Shown here: in pieces, positions 43,855 through 52,479 of the stretch
Layout: each line of letters begins with the position of its first letter
How positions within the stretch are numbered: the stretch's first letter is position 1
Assembly: GCF_016107395.1 (NCBI RefSeq)
Contig: NZ_JAAIKO010000004.1
Location: 186,001-250,000 of the forward strand
Source: Streptomyces fildesensis
Lineage (GTDB): Bacteria > Actinomycetota > Actinomycetes > Streptomycetales > Streptomycetaceae
Length of the DNA: 64,000 nucleotides
Direction of reading: 5' to 3'
Position numbers and translations under genes: made by a program
The notes under the pieces: generated by a model
Told to the model about the DNA's origin: nothing
Database searches by the model: none
Seen by the model: only the letters and a program-made list of their open reading frames with translations

Positions 43855-44493
43855 GTGACCACAGCCGAGAAGACCCCCGTCGACTTCTGGTTCGACCCGC
43901 TGTGCCCCTGGGCGTGGATGACCTCGCGCTGGATGCTGGAGGTCGAGAAGGTCCGGCCGGTCGAGGTCCGCTGGCACGTCATGAGCCTGGCCGTCCTCAA
44001 CGAGCCCAAGCTCGACGAGCTGCCCGAGCAGTACCGCGAGCTGCTCGGCCCGAAGGGCTGGCGGCCGGTGCGCGTGGTCGTCGCGGCCCAGCAGAAGTTC
44101 GGTGACGAGGTCGTCGGAAAGCTCTACACCGCGCTCGGCACCCGCTTCCACAACCGCGGCGAGGGCGCGACCCTGGAGGCGATCGTGGGGGCGCTGGAGG
44201 ACGCCGGCCTCCCGGCGGACCTGATCGACTACGCCGACAAGGACACCTACGACGCCGAGGTGCGCGCCTCCCACCAGGAAGGCATCGACAAGGTCGGCCA
44301 GGACGTCGGCACCCCGGTCATCGCCGTTCCCGGCGCAGACGGCGAGCAGGTCGCCTTCTTCGGCCCGGTCGTCACCCCCGCCCCCAAGGGCGAGGCCGCG
44401 GCCCGGCTCTGGGACGGCACGCTGCTGGTGGCCTCCACCCCCGGCTTCTACGAGATCAAGCGCACCCGGACCGCCGGGCCGATCTTCGACTGA
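43855..44493 (+). CDS. DsbA-family protein, mycothiol-dependent nitroreductase (Rv2466c) type
   Basis: 212-aa thioredoxin-fold protein without a signal peptide. The active site CPWAWM (residues about 17-22) is the CPWC-like motif of Rv2466c with the second Cys replaced, followed by a helical insert and cis-Pro TPVIAVPG. Rv2466c is a mycothiol-dependent oxidoreductase in oxidative stress. GTG at 43855 with GAGGAGAAG upstream. The stop overlaps the VOC gene start by one base. Next to sodF, which fits a redox role. Confidence 0.88.
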   Translation: MTTAEKTPVDFWFDPLCPWAWMTSRWMLEVEKVRPVEVRWHVMSLAVLNEPKLDELPEQYRELLGPKGWRPVRVVVAAQQKFGDEVVGKLYTALGTRFHNRGEGATLEAIVGALEDAGLPADLIDYADKDTYDAEVRASHQEGIDKVGQDVGTPVIAVPGADGEQVAFFGPVVTPAPKGEAAARLWDGTLLVASTPGFYEIKRTRTAGPIFD

Positions 44494-44885
44494 TGCCGCA
44501 CCTCGGACTGGTGACCCTCGTCGTCCGCGACTACGACGAGGCCATCGCCTTCTACACCGGCGCTCTCGGTTTCGAGCTGCGCGAGGACACCGCGCGTGAC
44601 GACGGCAGCCGCTGGGTGATCGTGGATCCTCGCGGGTCGCGGGGACAGGGGACGGGACTGCTCCTGGCGCGCGCCTCGACGCCCGAGCAGGAGGCGCGGA
44701 TCGGCGGCCAGACCGGCGGCCGGGTCGGGCTGTTCCTGAACACCGACGACTTCGACCGCGACTACAAGCACATGGTCGCGGCCGGCGTCGTCTTCGAGGA
44801 GGAGCCCCGGCACGAGGCCTACGGTTCCGTCGTGGTCTTCCAGGACCTGTACGGCAACCGCTGGGACCTCATCGAACCCCGCTGA
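44493..44885 (+). CDS. VOC-family (glyoxalase/bleomycin resistance fold) protein
   Basis: 130-aa protein starting LGLVTLVVRDYDEAIAFYTGALGFELRED, the usual VOC strand-helix opening, and ending VVFQDLYGNRWDLIEPR with the C-terminal metal Glu. Translation is coupled to the DsbA-like gene (TGATG). Small-molecule lyase, dioxygenase or binding role cannot be told apart by sequence. Confidence 0.88.
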   Translation: MPHLGLVTLVVRDYDEAIAFYTGALGFELREDTARDDGSRWVIVDPRGSRGQGTGLLLARASTPEQEARIGGQTGGRVGLFLNTDDFDRDYKHMVAAGVVFEEEPRHEAYGSVVVFQDLYGNRWDLIEPR

Positions 44886-44922
44886 CGCAGGTCTGCGGGA
44901 GAGGGTTCGGCAGCACAGGGTG

Positions 44923-44957
44923 AAGGCCCCCGCGCGACACCACCGCGCGGGGGCCTT
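44923..44957. terminator. Bidirectional terminator between VOC gene and sodF
   Basis: Perfect 14-bp stem (44923-44936 with 44944-44957), 7-base loop, between convergent stops at 44885 and 44974. Confidence 0.85.
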
Positions 44958-44973
44958 CGGCCTTCGGGGCGCC

Positions 44974-45615
44974 CTACGGCGCCAGCAGCAGACCGCTCGT
45001 CCGCTCCTTGGCGGCGGCGAACCGCGCCTGGACGTCCTGCCAGTTCACGACGCGCCACATCGCCTCGACGAAGTCGACCTTCTGGTTGCGGTACTGAAGA
45101 TAGAACGCGTGCTCCCAGGCGTCGAAGACGAGCAGCGGAACGCTGCCCTGGCCGACGTTCCCCTGGTGGTCGTAGATCTGCTCGACGATCAGCCGCTCGC
45201 TGAGCGGCTCGTACGCCAGCACGCCCCAGCCGGAGCCCTGCGTGGTGGCCGCGGCCTTGGAGAGCTGGGCCTTGAAGCGGTCGAACCCGCCGAAGTTCTC
45301 CGCGAGGGCGTCCGCGAGCTGCCCCGTGCCGTCCTTGTCCAGCGGCTCGCCGCCGCCGTCACCGGACATGTTCGACCAGTAGATGCTGTGCAGGATGTGG
45401 CCGGAGAGATGGAAGGCGAAGCTCTTCTCCAGCCCGTTGATGCCGCCCCACTGCTCCTTGTCACGGGCCTCGGCGAGCTGGTCGAGGGTGTCGTTCGCGC
45501 CCTTCACGTACGCCGCGTGGTGCTTGTCGTGGTGCAGCTCGATGATCTCGCCGCTGATCACGGGCTCCAGCGAGGCGTAGTCGTAGGGCAGTTCAGGAAG
45601 CGTGTACGTGGGCAT
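44974..45615 (-). CDS. sodF: Iron (Fe/Zn) superoxide dismutase
   Basis: 213-aa Fe/Mn-type SOD. Metal ligands are in [13 protein letters not shown] (His near residue 28), [13 protein letters not shown] (His near 76), and [14 protein letters not shown] (Asp and His near 166-170). The length and [17 protein letters not shown] match the Streptomyces iron enzyme SodF. In Streptomyces sodF is repressed by Nur with nickel, when the nickel enzyme SodN takes over. A Nur-box match lies 28 bp upstream of the ATG, so the same control is likely here. Confidence 0.94.
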   Translation of the reverse strand: MPTYTLPELPYDYASLEPVISGEIIELHHDKHHAAYVKGANDTLDQLAEARDKEQWGGINGLEKSFAFHLSGHILHSIYWSNMSGDGGGEPLDKDGTGQLADALAENFGGFDRFKAQLSKAAATTQGSGWGVLAYEPLSERLIVEQIYDHQGNVGQGSVPLLVFDAWEHAFYLQYRNQKVDFVEAMWRVVNWQDVQARFAAAKERTSGLLLAP

Positions 45616-45642
45616 GCGCGAGTTCCTCCGGCCGCTAGGTTA

Positions 45643-45659
45643 TTGCAAGTCGTATGCAA
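45643..45659. promoter_or_regulatory. Nur box upstream of sodF
   Basis: TTGCAA-GTCGT-ATGCAA fits the published Nur consensus tTGCaa-N5-ttGCAA at 11 of 12 positions. It sits in the sodF promoter region, where nickel-bound Nur would block transcription. Confidence 0.8.
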
Positions 45660-45699
45660 GTGCACGCTAGCAGCAGAAGTGGGCCCGGCCCGGGTGCCC

Positions 45700-47100
45700 C
45701 TACCGGCCCTGTCGGCCCGGGTTCCGCAGGCGGTCCCGGCGGTCCCGCCACTCCCGTCCGAGCGCCACCGCGAGCACCACGCCCGTCGCCCCCGCCGACC
45801 ACAGCACCTGCGGGCGCGCCGCGTCGTCGGTCAGCATCAGCACCAGGACCGCGGCCATCCCCGCCAGTGCCGCCCAGCTCAGCCAGGGGAAGCACCACAT
45901 CCGCAGGGTGAGCGCCCCCGGCGCCGCGCGCTCCAGCCGCCGCCGCAACCGCAGCTGCGACGCGGCGATCAGGCTCCACACCACGAGCAGCACCGCGCCC
46001 ACCGCGTTGAGCAGGTACTGGAAGACCGAGTCCGGCCACTTCAGATTGAGCAGCACCGACGCGAAGCCGAACGCGACGGACGCCAGCACCGCCAGGCGCG
46101 GCACCCCGCCGCGCGAGACCTTCGTCAGCGCGGCCGGCGCCTCGCCCCGTTCGGCGAGCGAGAAGATCATCCGTGACGAGCCGTACAGATTGGCGTTGAG
46201 CGCCGACAGCAGCGCGACGAACACCACGATGTTCATGATCTGCGCTGCCCCGGGAATGCCGATCCGGTCCAGCACCGCGACGTACGGGCTCTGCCCGGGC
46301 ACGACGGATTTCCACGGCAGCAGGGTCACGATGACGAGCATCGAGCCCATGTAGAAGAGCAGGATCCGCCACACCGCACTGCGAACCGCGCGCCCCACCG
46401 CGCGCGCCGGATCGTCCGACTCGGCCGCCGCGATGGTCACGACCTCCAGGCCGCCGAACGCGAAGACGACCGCGAGCACCCCGGAGACCACCCCGTCCCA
46501 GCCGTTCGGCAGGAAGCCGCCGTGGCCGCTGAGGTTGGCCATGCCCACCGGGTCGGTGTCGGGCAGCAGCCCGAGGACCGCCAGCAGGCCGAGCACCAGG
46601 AAGAGCACGATCGCGCCGACCTTGAGGGCCGCGAACCAGAACTCGAACTCGCCGAAGTTGCCTACGGCGGCGAGGTTCGCGGCGGTGAACACCACCATGA
46701 ACAGCAGCACCCACGCCCAGGTCGGCACCGACGGCAGCCAGCCGTTCGCGATCTTCGCCGCGCCGGTCGCCTCCACCGCCAGCACCACGACCAGCAGCAG
46801 CCAGTACAGCCAGCCCACCGTGAAACCGGCCCAGCGGCCGAAGGCCCGTTCCGCGTGCACCGAGAAGGACCCGGAGGCGGGCATCGCGGCCGACATCTCG
46901 CCGAGCATCCGCATCACCAGCATCGCGAGCAGACCCGCGATCAGATACGAGACGACGATCCCCGGCCCGGCGACCGCGATCCCGGCGCCCGAGCCGACGA
47001 ACAGCCCCGCACCGATCACCCCGCCCAGGCCGAGCATGGTCAGATGGCGCTGCTTCAGCCCGGCCGACAACGGCTCGGCGGGGGGCGGTATCTCGTGCAC
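45700..47100 (-). CDS. APC-family amino-acid permease
   Basis: 466-aa inner-membrane permease with 12 likely helices. The opening LKQRHLTMLGLGGVIGAGLFVGSG is the APC signature of GABA/aromatic/proline permeases, with FGEFEFWFAALKV and FAFGGLEVVTIAAAESDDP further on. GTG at 47100 was chosen by the shared start with the paralogue at 48097; ribosome site is weak. Imports an unknown amino acid by proton symport. Confidence 0.9.
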   Translation of the reverse strand: MHEIPPPAEPLSAGLKQRHLTMLGLGGVIGAGLFVGSGAGIAVAGPGIVVSYLIAGLLAMLVMRMLGEMSAAMPASGSFSVHAERAFGRWAGFTVGWLYWLLLVVVLAVEATGAAKIANGWLPSVPTWAWVLLFMVVFTAANLAAVGNFGEFEFWFAALKVGAIVLFLVLGLLAVLGLLPDTDPVGMANLSGHGGFLPNGWDGVVSGVLAVVFAFGGLEVVTIAAAESDDPARAVGRAVRSAVWRILLFYMGSMLVIVTLLPWKSVVPGQSPYVAVLDRIGIPGAAQIMNIVVFVALLSALNANLYGSSRMIFSLAERGEAPAALTKVSRGGVPRLAVLASVAFGFASVLLNLKWPDSVFQYLLNAVGAVLLVVWSLIAASQLRLRRRLERAAPGALTLRMWCFPWLSWAALAGMAAVLVLMLTDDAARPQVLWSAGATGVVLAVALGREWRDRRDRLRNPGRQGR

Positions 47101-47437
47101 GGTGCTCGAACTCTCACAGGATCGGGGGAGGGGGGACGGTGGAAGAATCGGTGGGCTTTGGTGGGACCCCACAGTGTCCCCGTGCCCGGGCACGCTCCGC
47201 AAAACCCGTCGGCGTCGGGCGGGGTCTCCCGCGCCGACCGTGACGAGCATCACGTGACCTGCTGAAACAAGCGAAACGCAAGCGCGGCGGCGAAAGCTGG
47301 CCGGTGCAGGGAACCTCCAAGACGCCGAGCGTGCCTTTGTCGTCTGCCGACGGTGATCTTGGGTTGTCCGCTGCGCTAGCGTCGCGGCGTCACCTGTACG
47401 AACCCGGCCCGGCCGACCTCTCACCCACGGAGTCCCG
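47101..47437. promoter_or_regulatory. Divergent promoter region of permease and bioY
   Basis: 337-bp gap without a credible gene. It must hold both promoters. The only symmetric element seen is a 14-bp palindrome CGTGCCCGGGCACG at 47181-47194, and a CACGTG hexamer near 47250. No bacterial biotin-operator match was recognised. Confidence 0.4.
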
Positions 47438-48040
47438 ATGAGCACCGCTGTTGTCTCTGACACCCGGACCGGCACGGTCCTCGCCGATCTGCTCCCCGCG
47501 TCCTCCGCCGCCCGGGCCCGGGTGCGCGACGTGGCGCTGGTGCTCGGCGGCGCCGCGCTCACCGGTCTGGCCGCGCAGCTCTCGGTGCCGGTCCCCGGCT
47601 CCCCGGTCCCGGTCACCGGCCAGACCTTCGCCGCGCTGCTGGTCGGCACCGCGCTCGGCGCCCGCCGCGGATTCGCGGCCCTGGCGCTGTACGCCGTCGC
47701 GGGTGTCGCTGGCATGCCGTGGTTCGCGGAGGGTTCGTCGGGCTCCGCCATGCCGAGCTTCGGCTACATCCTCGGAATGCTGCTCGCCTCGGCCGCCGTC
47801 GGCGCGCTCGCCCGCCGCGGTGCGGACCGCACCGTGCTGCGGACGGCCGGTGCCATGGTGCTCGGCAGCGTGATCATCTACGCGGTCGGCGTGCCGTACC
47901 TGGCGCTGGCCGCCCATCTCTCCTTCGGCAAGGCCGTTTCGCTCGGCCTGACGCCGTACCTGCTCGGTGACGCCCTCAAGGCCGCGCTCGCGATGGGCGT
48001 GCTGCCCGCCGCCTGGCAGCTGGTGGGCCGCCGCGGCTGA
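47438..48040 (+). CDS. bioY: Biotin transporter BioY
   Basis: 200-aa membrane protein with six likely helices, the S component of an ECF biotin transporter. VPVTGQTFAALLVGTALGARRGFAALALY and the GVAGMPWFAEGSSG loop are typical BioY segments. ATG with GGAG upstream. EcfA/EcfT genes are not adjacent; the usual genus arrangement is a separate or shared energising module. Biotin genes are not in this window. Confidence 0.93.
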   Translation: MSTAVVSDTRTGTVLADLLPASSAARARVRDVALVLGGAALTGLAAQLSVPVPGSPVPVTGQTFAALLVGTALGARRGFAALALYAVAGVAGMPWFAEGSSGSAMPSFGYILGMLLASAAVGALARRGADRTVLRTAGAMVLGSVIIYAVGVPYLALAAHLSFGKAVSLGLTPYLLGDALKAALAMGVLPAAWQLVGRRG

Positions 48041-48051
48041 CCGCGGACAGC

Positions 48052-48086
48052 ACGGCGGCCCGGCCCCTCAGGGACCGGGCCGCCGT
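48052..48086. terminator. Bidirectional terminator between bioY and permease
   Basis: Perfect 12-bp stem (48052-48063 with 48075-48086) between convergent stops at 48040 and 48097. Confidence 0.85.
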
Positions 48087-48096
48087 CGTTCCACGG

Positions 48097-49542
48097 CTAC
48101 GAGCCGACGACAGCGTCCTTGCGGTCGCGCTGCATCCGCTCACGGACCAGCGAGATCGCGATGACCACGGCCGCCACCAGCAGCGACAGCAGCACCTGCG
48201 GGCGGCCGTCCTTGTCGGTGAGCATGTAGACGAGCACGAACGAGATCATGCCGATCGTCGCCCACGTCAGGTACGGGAAGAGCCACATCCGCACAATGAG
48301 CTTCTCCGGTTCCTCCCGCTCGATGATGCGGCGCATCTTCAGCTGCGAGAAGCAGATGACCAGCCAGACGAACAGCGCGACCGCGCCGGACGAGTTGAGC
48401 AGGAACTTGAAGACGGTGTCCGGCCACTCGTAGTTGAAGAAGACCGCGACGAAGCCGAACAGCACCGACCCCAGGATCGCGTTCCGCGGCACCCCGCCCT
48501 TGCTGGTGCGCGCGAACTGCGCCGGCGCGTCGCCGCGCTGCCCGAGCGAGAAGGCCATCCGGGACGCGGTGTACAGGCCGGAGTTGAGGCAGGACAGCAC
48601 GGCCGTCAGCACGATGACGTTCATGATCTCGCCGGCGTGCGCGATACCTATGGAGTCCAGGGCCGCGACGTACGAGCCCTTCTTGGTGATCGCCGGGTCG
48701 TCCCACTTCAGCAGGGAGACCACGATGAGGATCGAGCCCAGGTAGAAGACGCCGACGCGCCAGATGACGCTGTTGGTCGCCTTGGTGATCGCCTTGCGCG
48801 GGTTCTGGGACTCGCCCGCCGCGAGGGTGACGATCTCGCTGCCCATGAACGAGAACACCACCATCAGCACACCGGTGAGGATCGCGCCGGGCCCGTTCGG
48901 CAGGAAGCCGCCGTGCCCGGTGAGGTTCGCCATACCGACCGCTTCGTGGTCGGAGCCCGGCAGGATGCCGAAGGCGGCGAGCCCGCCGAGAACGATGAAC
49001 GCGGCGATGGCGACGACCTTGATCCCGGCGAACCAGAACTCGAACTCGCCGTACGAGCCGACGGAGACCAGGTTGGTCGCGGTCAGCACCGCCATCACGA
49101 TCAGCGCCCAGGCCCACTGCGGGACCGAGGACACCCAGCCGTGCAGGATCGTCGCGCCGGCCGTCGCCTCGACCGCCAGCACCACGACCCAGAAGAACCA
49201 GTAGAGCCAGCCGATGGAGAACCCGGCCCAGCGGCCGAGTGCCCGGTCCGCGTAGGCGGAGAACGAGCCGGACGTGGGGTTGGCCACCGCCATCTCGCCC
49301 AGCATCCGCATGACGAACACGACCATCGTGCCGACAAGGGCGTACGAGAGCAGGATGCCCGGGCCTGCCGCCGCGATACCGGAACCGGAGCCGACGAACA
49401 GGCCGGCGCCGATGACACCGCCGATCGCGATCATCGACAGATGACGGTTCTTGAGTCCGGCCTGGAGGCCGGACGACTGCTGTGGAGTCCTGTCTTCCTG
49501 TTGGGGGGCGTCGGTCACGACTGAGGGGGGAAGTGAGCTCAT
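48097..49542 (-). CDS. APC-family amino-acid permease, paralogue
   Basis: 481-aa permease, 12 likely helices, with LKNRHLSMIAIGGVIGAGLFVGSGSGIA at the N-terminus and FSFMGSEIVTLAAGESQNP in the middle. Close to the permease at 45700 over the whole length, so the two arose by duplication, with bioY between them. The ATG at 49542 starts a disordered lead of about 30 residues. Substrate unknown, probably a neutral or aromatic amino acid or GABA. Confidence 0.92.
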   Translation of the reverse strand: MSSLPPSVVTDAPQQEDRTPQQSSGLQAGLKNRHLSMIAIGGVIGAGLFVGSGSGIAAAGPGILLSYALVGTMVVFVMRMLGEMAVANPTSGSFSAYADRALGRWAGFSIGWLYWFFWVVVLAVEATAGATILHGWVSSVPQWAWALIVMAVLTATNLVSVGSYGEFEFWFAGIKVVAIAAFIVLGGLAAFGILPGSDHEAVGMANLTGHGGFLPNGPGAILTGVLMVVFSFMGSEIVTLAAGESQNPRKAITKATNSVIWRVGVFYLGSILIVVSLLKWDDPAITKKGSYVAALDSIGIAHAGEIMNVIVLTAVLSCLNSGLYTASRMAFSLGQRGDAPAQFARTSKGGVPRNAILGSVLFGFVAVFFNYEWPDTVFKFLLNSSGAVALFVWLVICFSQLKMRRIIEREEPEKLIVRMWLFPYLTWATIGMISFVLVYMLTDKDGRPQVLLSLLVAAVVIAISLVRERMQRDRKDAVVGS

Positions 49543-49690
49543 GGGGTCGCATCCAATACCCGGAACGACCACTTACGGAACAGCGGAGGACAGCTGAGGC
49601 CAATTCGTTGTTTTAACCTCAAATAACCCTCAAGCGCGCCCGACGCCCCCCTGACCTCTGCCCGCCTCCGGACATGCCACACTCGTCCGT

Positions 49691-50176
49691 ATGCGCGTGT
49701 ATCTCGGCTCCGACCATGCCGGCTTCGAACTCAAGAACCACCTCGTCGAGTGGCTCAAGGCCAACAACCACGAGGTGACGGACTGCGGTCCGCACATCTA
49801 TGACGCCCAGGACGACTACCCGCCGTTCTGCCTGCGGGCCGCGGCGAGCACCGCCGCCGACCCCGGCAGCCTCGGCATCGTCATCGGTGGCTCCGGCAAC
49901 GGCGAGCAGATCGCCGCGAACAAGGTCAAGGGCGTCCGCGCCGCACTCGCCTGGAGCGAGCAGACCGCCGCCCTCGGCCGTGAGCACAACGACGCCAACG
50001 TGATCAGCATCGGCGGCCGGATGCACACCGAGGACGAGGCGACCAAGTTCGTCGAGATCTTCCTCGCCACCCCGTACTCCGGCGAGGAGCGGCACACCCG
50101 CCGTATCGACATGCTCACCGCGTACGAGAACACCGGTGAGCTCCCCCCGATCCCGGCCCACCACCCGCAGGGCTGA
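49691..50176 (+). CDS. rpiB: Ribose-5-phosphate isomerase B
   Basis: 161-aa enzyme of the pentose phosphate pathway that interconverts ribose 5-phosphate and ribulose 5-phosphate. Diagnostic segments are YLGSDHAGFELK, VIGGSGNGEQIAANKVKGVRAAL and HNDANVISIGGRM. The active-site loop has Ser at the position of the E. coli Cys (GGSGNGEQ), as in mycobacterial type RpiB. The Fpg/Nei gene follows 7 bp downstream. Confidence 0.95.
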   Translation: MRVYLGSDHAGFELKNHLVEWLKANNHEVTDCGPHIYDAQDDYPPFCLRAAASTAADPGSLGIVIGGSGNGEQIAANKVKGVRAALAWSEQTAALGREHNDANVISIGGRMHTEDEATKFVEIFLATPYSGEERHTRRIDMLTAYENTGELPPIPAHHPQG

Positions 50177-50183
50177 CCGCACC

Positions 50184-51005
50184 ATGCCCGAAGGGCACAC
50201 GATCCACCGGCTGGCCGCCGACCACTTCGAGAGGTTCGGCGGCCGTCCTGTGCGGGCGAGCAGCCCCCAGGGCAAGTTCTCCGACAGCGCCGCGCTGCTG
50301 GACGGCGCGGTCCTCGACCGCGTCGACGCGCACGGCAAGCACCTGTTCCTCGGCTTCGACGGGACGGGCTGGGTCCACATCCACCTGGGCCTGTTCGGCA
50401 AACTCGGCTTCGGCGACGGCAAGGCCCCACCGCCCACCGACACCGTCCGGCTGCGGCTCGCCAACCCGGACTCGTACGCCGACCTGCGCGGCCCCACCAC
50501 CTGCGCGCTGATCACCGACGGCGAGAAGCACGCGATACACGCCCGCCTCGGCCCGGACCCGCTGCGCCCGGCGGACGACCCGGCCAAGGCATGGCACCGC
50601 ATCACGCGCAGCCGCACCACTATCGCGGCACTCCTGATGGACCAGAAGATCATCGCCGGAGTGGGAAACGTCTACCGGGCCGAAGTCCTCTTCCGCCACG
50701 GCATCGACCCCTACCGCCCCGGCCGCGACATCACCCGCGCCCAATGGGACGCGATGTGGACCGACCTGGCAGCCCTCATGCGCGAAGGCGTCCGCAACAA
50801 CCGCATCGACACCGTCCGCCCGGAACACGAGCCCGAAGCGATGGGCCGCCCGCCCCGCCAGGACGACCACGGCGGCGAGGTCTACGTCTACCGCCGCACC
50901 GGGCAGCCCTGTCTGATCTGCGGCGGAGAGATCCGCACGGCGGGCCTGGCAGCGAGAAACCTGTTCTGGTGCCCGCACTGCCAGGGGCCTTCGGCGGCAG
51001 GCTAG
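50184..51005 (+). CDS. Fpg/Nei-family DNA glycosylase
   Basis: 273-aa base-excision repair glycosylase/AP lyase. Catalytic Pro2 and Glu3 directly follow the start (MPEGHTIHRLA, the Nei-type opening). The helix-two-turn-helix is at KIIAGVGNVYRAEVLF, and a zinc finger ends the protein (CLICGGEIRTAGLAARNLFWCPHC). Removes oxidised bases. Its last codon and TAG stop merge with a MITE fragment that begins at 51004. Confidence 0.93.
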   Translation: MPEGHTIHRLAADHFERFGGRPVRASSPQGKFSDSAALLDGAVLDRVDAHGKHLFLGFDGTGWVHIHLGLFGKLGFGDGKAPPPTDTVRLRLANPDSYADLRGPTTCALITDGEKHAIHARLGPDPLRPADDPAKAWHRITRSRTTIAALLMDQKIIAGVGNVYRAEVLFRHGIDPYRPGRDITRAQWDAMWTDLAALMREGVRNNRIDTVRPEHEPEAMGRPPRQDDHGGEVYVYRRTGQPCLICGGEIRTAGLAARNLFWCPHCQGPSAAG

Positions 51006-51054
51006 GGCGCGTGCCAGGCGTCGTGGGCCAGGCGGGACTTTCGCAACACGCCCT
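51004..51054 (+). mobile_element. Fragment of a MITE, right end only
   Basis: 51 bp identical to 57472-57522, the right end of the complete element at 57344. Ends in the same CTTTCGCAACACGCCCT. Left end and middle are absent. It starts inside the glycosylase stop codon. Confidence 0.85.
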
Positions 51055-51131
51055 GGAACCGCCCGCCTCCGGCACTGCTCCTACGGCTCACGGTGGGCGA
51101 TCGGGGAGTCCTGAGCCGGCGCGGAAGGGGC

Positions 51132-52073
51132 TCAGGTCCCGTCACGGGCGAGCCAGTCGGCGATCGCCGCGGTGATGGGCTGACCGGTCGCCAGCTCGAC
51201 GAAGCCGAACTGGCCCGACTGGTTGCACTCCAGGAACCACCAGGTGCCGTCGCAGTCCTCCGCGAAGTCGAAGGCACCGTAGGCAAGTCCGGCCTCGTCC
51301 ATGTAGTCCCGGACCGCCCGCGCGATCCGCGCGGGCGGTTCGACCGGGTACCACTGCGCGTCCTCGGGGCTGCCGAAGCGGCCGTCCACCTGGTCCGGGC
51401 CCGCCTTCTTGGCGGCGGCGAACTGCCGGACCCCCACGCAGGTCAGCCTGATGTCGGCGGTCTTGCGCACGTACTCCTGGAGCAGGGTGGGGCCCGCCGA
51501 GACCGATGAGAAGTCGGGGTCCGGCGGGACCACCGTGGTCGGCAGCACCATGGGCGGGTTCCCCGGATGGGTGCCGGAGACGGACTTGACCACCAGCTCC
51601 GGGTGCTGCTCGGCGAACTTCCGGGCGGCCTGCGGAAATGTCGTGATCAGGGTGGCGGGCACGGCGAAGCCCGCGCGGTGCGCGGCGAAGAGCTGCCAGG
51701 GCTTGTAGCGGGCCTGCTCGGCGGCGCCCGGATGGTTCATCCACGGTGCGGGCACACAGCGCAGTGCCCCGTACAGGGCCCGCTCCGCCTCGGTGGTCAG
51801 CCACTCCGGCTGCTCGGAGCGCCGGGTCGCATCCGCGCCCGGGGTGCCGGGGCGCCGGATCCACACCGAGCGCAGGCTGTTCATGCTCACCAGGCGCCCC
51901 TGTACGGACAGGAAGCCGTGCACGTCGCCGCTTATGTACTCGGCGGACATGGAGACCTCGCCGGGCAGTCCGGCCGGGTCCAGTCGCACCACCGGCACCG
52001 CGCGCTCGTGCAGGGCTGCCACCACCAGGTCCGCTGTCACGTCCTCCGGGACGGTCAGGATCAGGACGGTCAT
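51132..52073 (-). CDS. tgmB: ATP-grasp ribosomal-peptide maturase (TgmB type)
   Basis: 313-aa ATP-grasp ligase. The N-terminal 115 residues resemble the MvdD pre-ATP-grasp region (VSMNSLRSVWIRRPG). The ATP-grasp part has ELVVKSVSGTHPG, LLQEYVRKTADIRLTCVG, and the Mg-binding end FDFAEDCDGTWWFLECNQSGQFGF with the paired Glu/Asn. Such enzymes join Thr/Ser hydroxyls to Asp/Glu side chains of a precursor to form omega-ester rings (graspetides). The precursor gene ends 13 bp upstream, so the pair is one operon. No methyltransferase or exporter follows. Confidence 0.88.
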   Translation of the reverse strand: MTVLILTVPEDVTADLVVAALHERAVPVVRLDPAGLPGEVSMSAEYISGDVHGFLSVQGRLVSMNSLRSVWIRRPGTPGADATRRSEQPEWLTTEAERALYGALRCVPAPWMNHPGAAEQARYKPWQLFAAHRAGFAVPATLITTFPQAARKFAEQHPELVVKSVSGTHPGNPPMVLPTTVVPPDPDFSSVSAGPTLLQEYVRKTADIRLTCVGVRQFAAAKKAGPDQVDGRFGSPEDAQWYPVEPPARIARAVRDYMDEAGLAYGAFDFAEDCDGTWWFLECNQSGQFGFVELATGQPITAAIADWLARDGT

Positions 52074-52086
52074 GGGCGTCTGGGGC

Positions 52087-52278
52087 TCAGTCGTCGAAGT
52101 GGGTCTTGGAGCCGGCGGTGGACGTGGTGGAGCCGGTGGCGAGCAGCATCACGGGGTCACTGATGACGGGTCGTCCGTCGGGCAGGACGTTGAGCTGCTG
52201 CGCGCAGTCGTAGGTGTACAGGGTGGTGAAGGCGTCCGGGGTGGTCGGCCGGGCATGAAACAGCGCGAATGCTCTCAT
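52087..52278 (-). CDS. tgmA: Graspetide precursor (TgmA type)
   Basis: 63-aa putative ATP-grasp-modified peptide. ATG at 52278 with GAGGAG 5 bases upstream. The leader MRAFALFHARPTTP and LQLNVLPDGRPV is typical of the TgmA family; the C-terminal core is GSTTSTAGSKTHFDD with Ser/Thr at 50-54, 57 and 59 and only two acidic residues, D62 and D63. Those would be the ester acceptors if the adjacent ligase acts as in known systems. C25 is the only Cys. As I remember, this ending is conserved in other Streptomyces copies. Confidence 0.85.
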   Translation of the reverse strand: MRAFALFHARPTTPDAFTTLYTYDCAQQLNVLPDGRPVISDPVMLLATGSTTSTAGSKTHFDD

Positions 52279-52479
52279 GGCTTCTCCTCTGTCACTCCGG
52301 GCCGGGCGGTGTCCGGCACACGTGCCCAACTACGGCTCTACGTATGAGACTTGCTCAGCCGTCCCATGCGTTCCCGGCGCCGGTGTGACAAAGGTAACTA
52401 TGCGTGTCCGAGTGCAGTGAGTTCGACACTCTCCGTCACTTTTTTGCCTCTGGTGAGTGTCCGGTGCCGCCACGCACGC

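Noticed and set aside
47181..47194. Biotin-responsive operator before bioY
   Set aside because: The palindrome CGTGCCCGGGCACG does not resemble BirA or BioR sites known to me and may be chance in GC-rich DNA.
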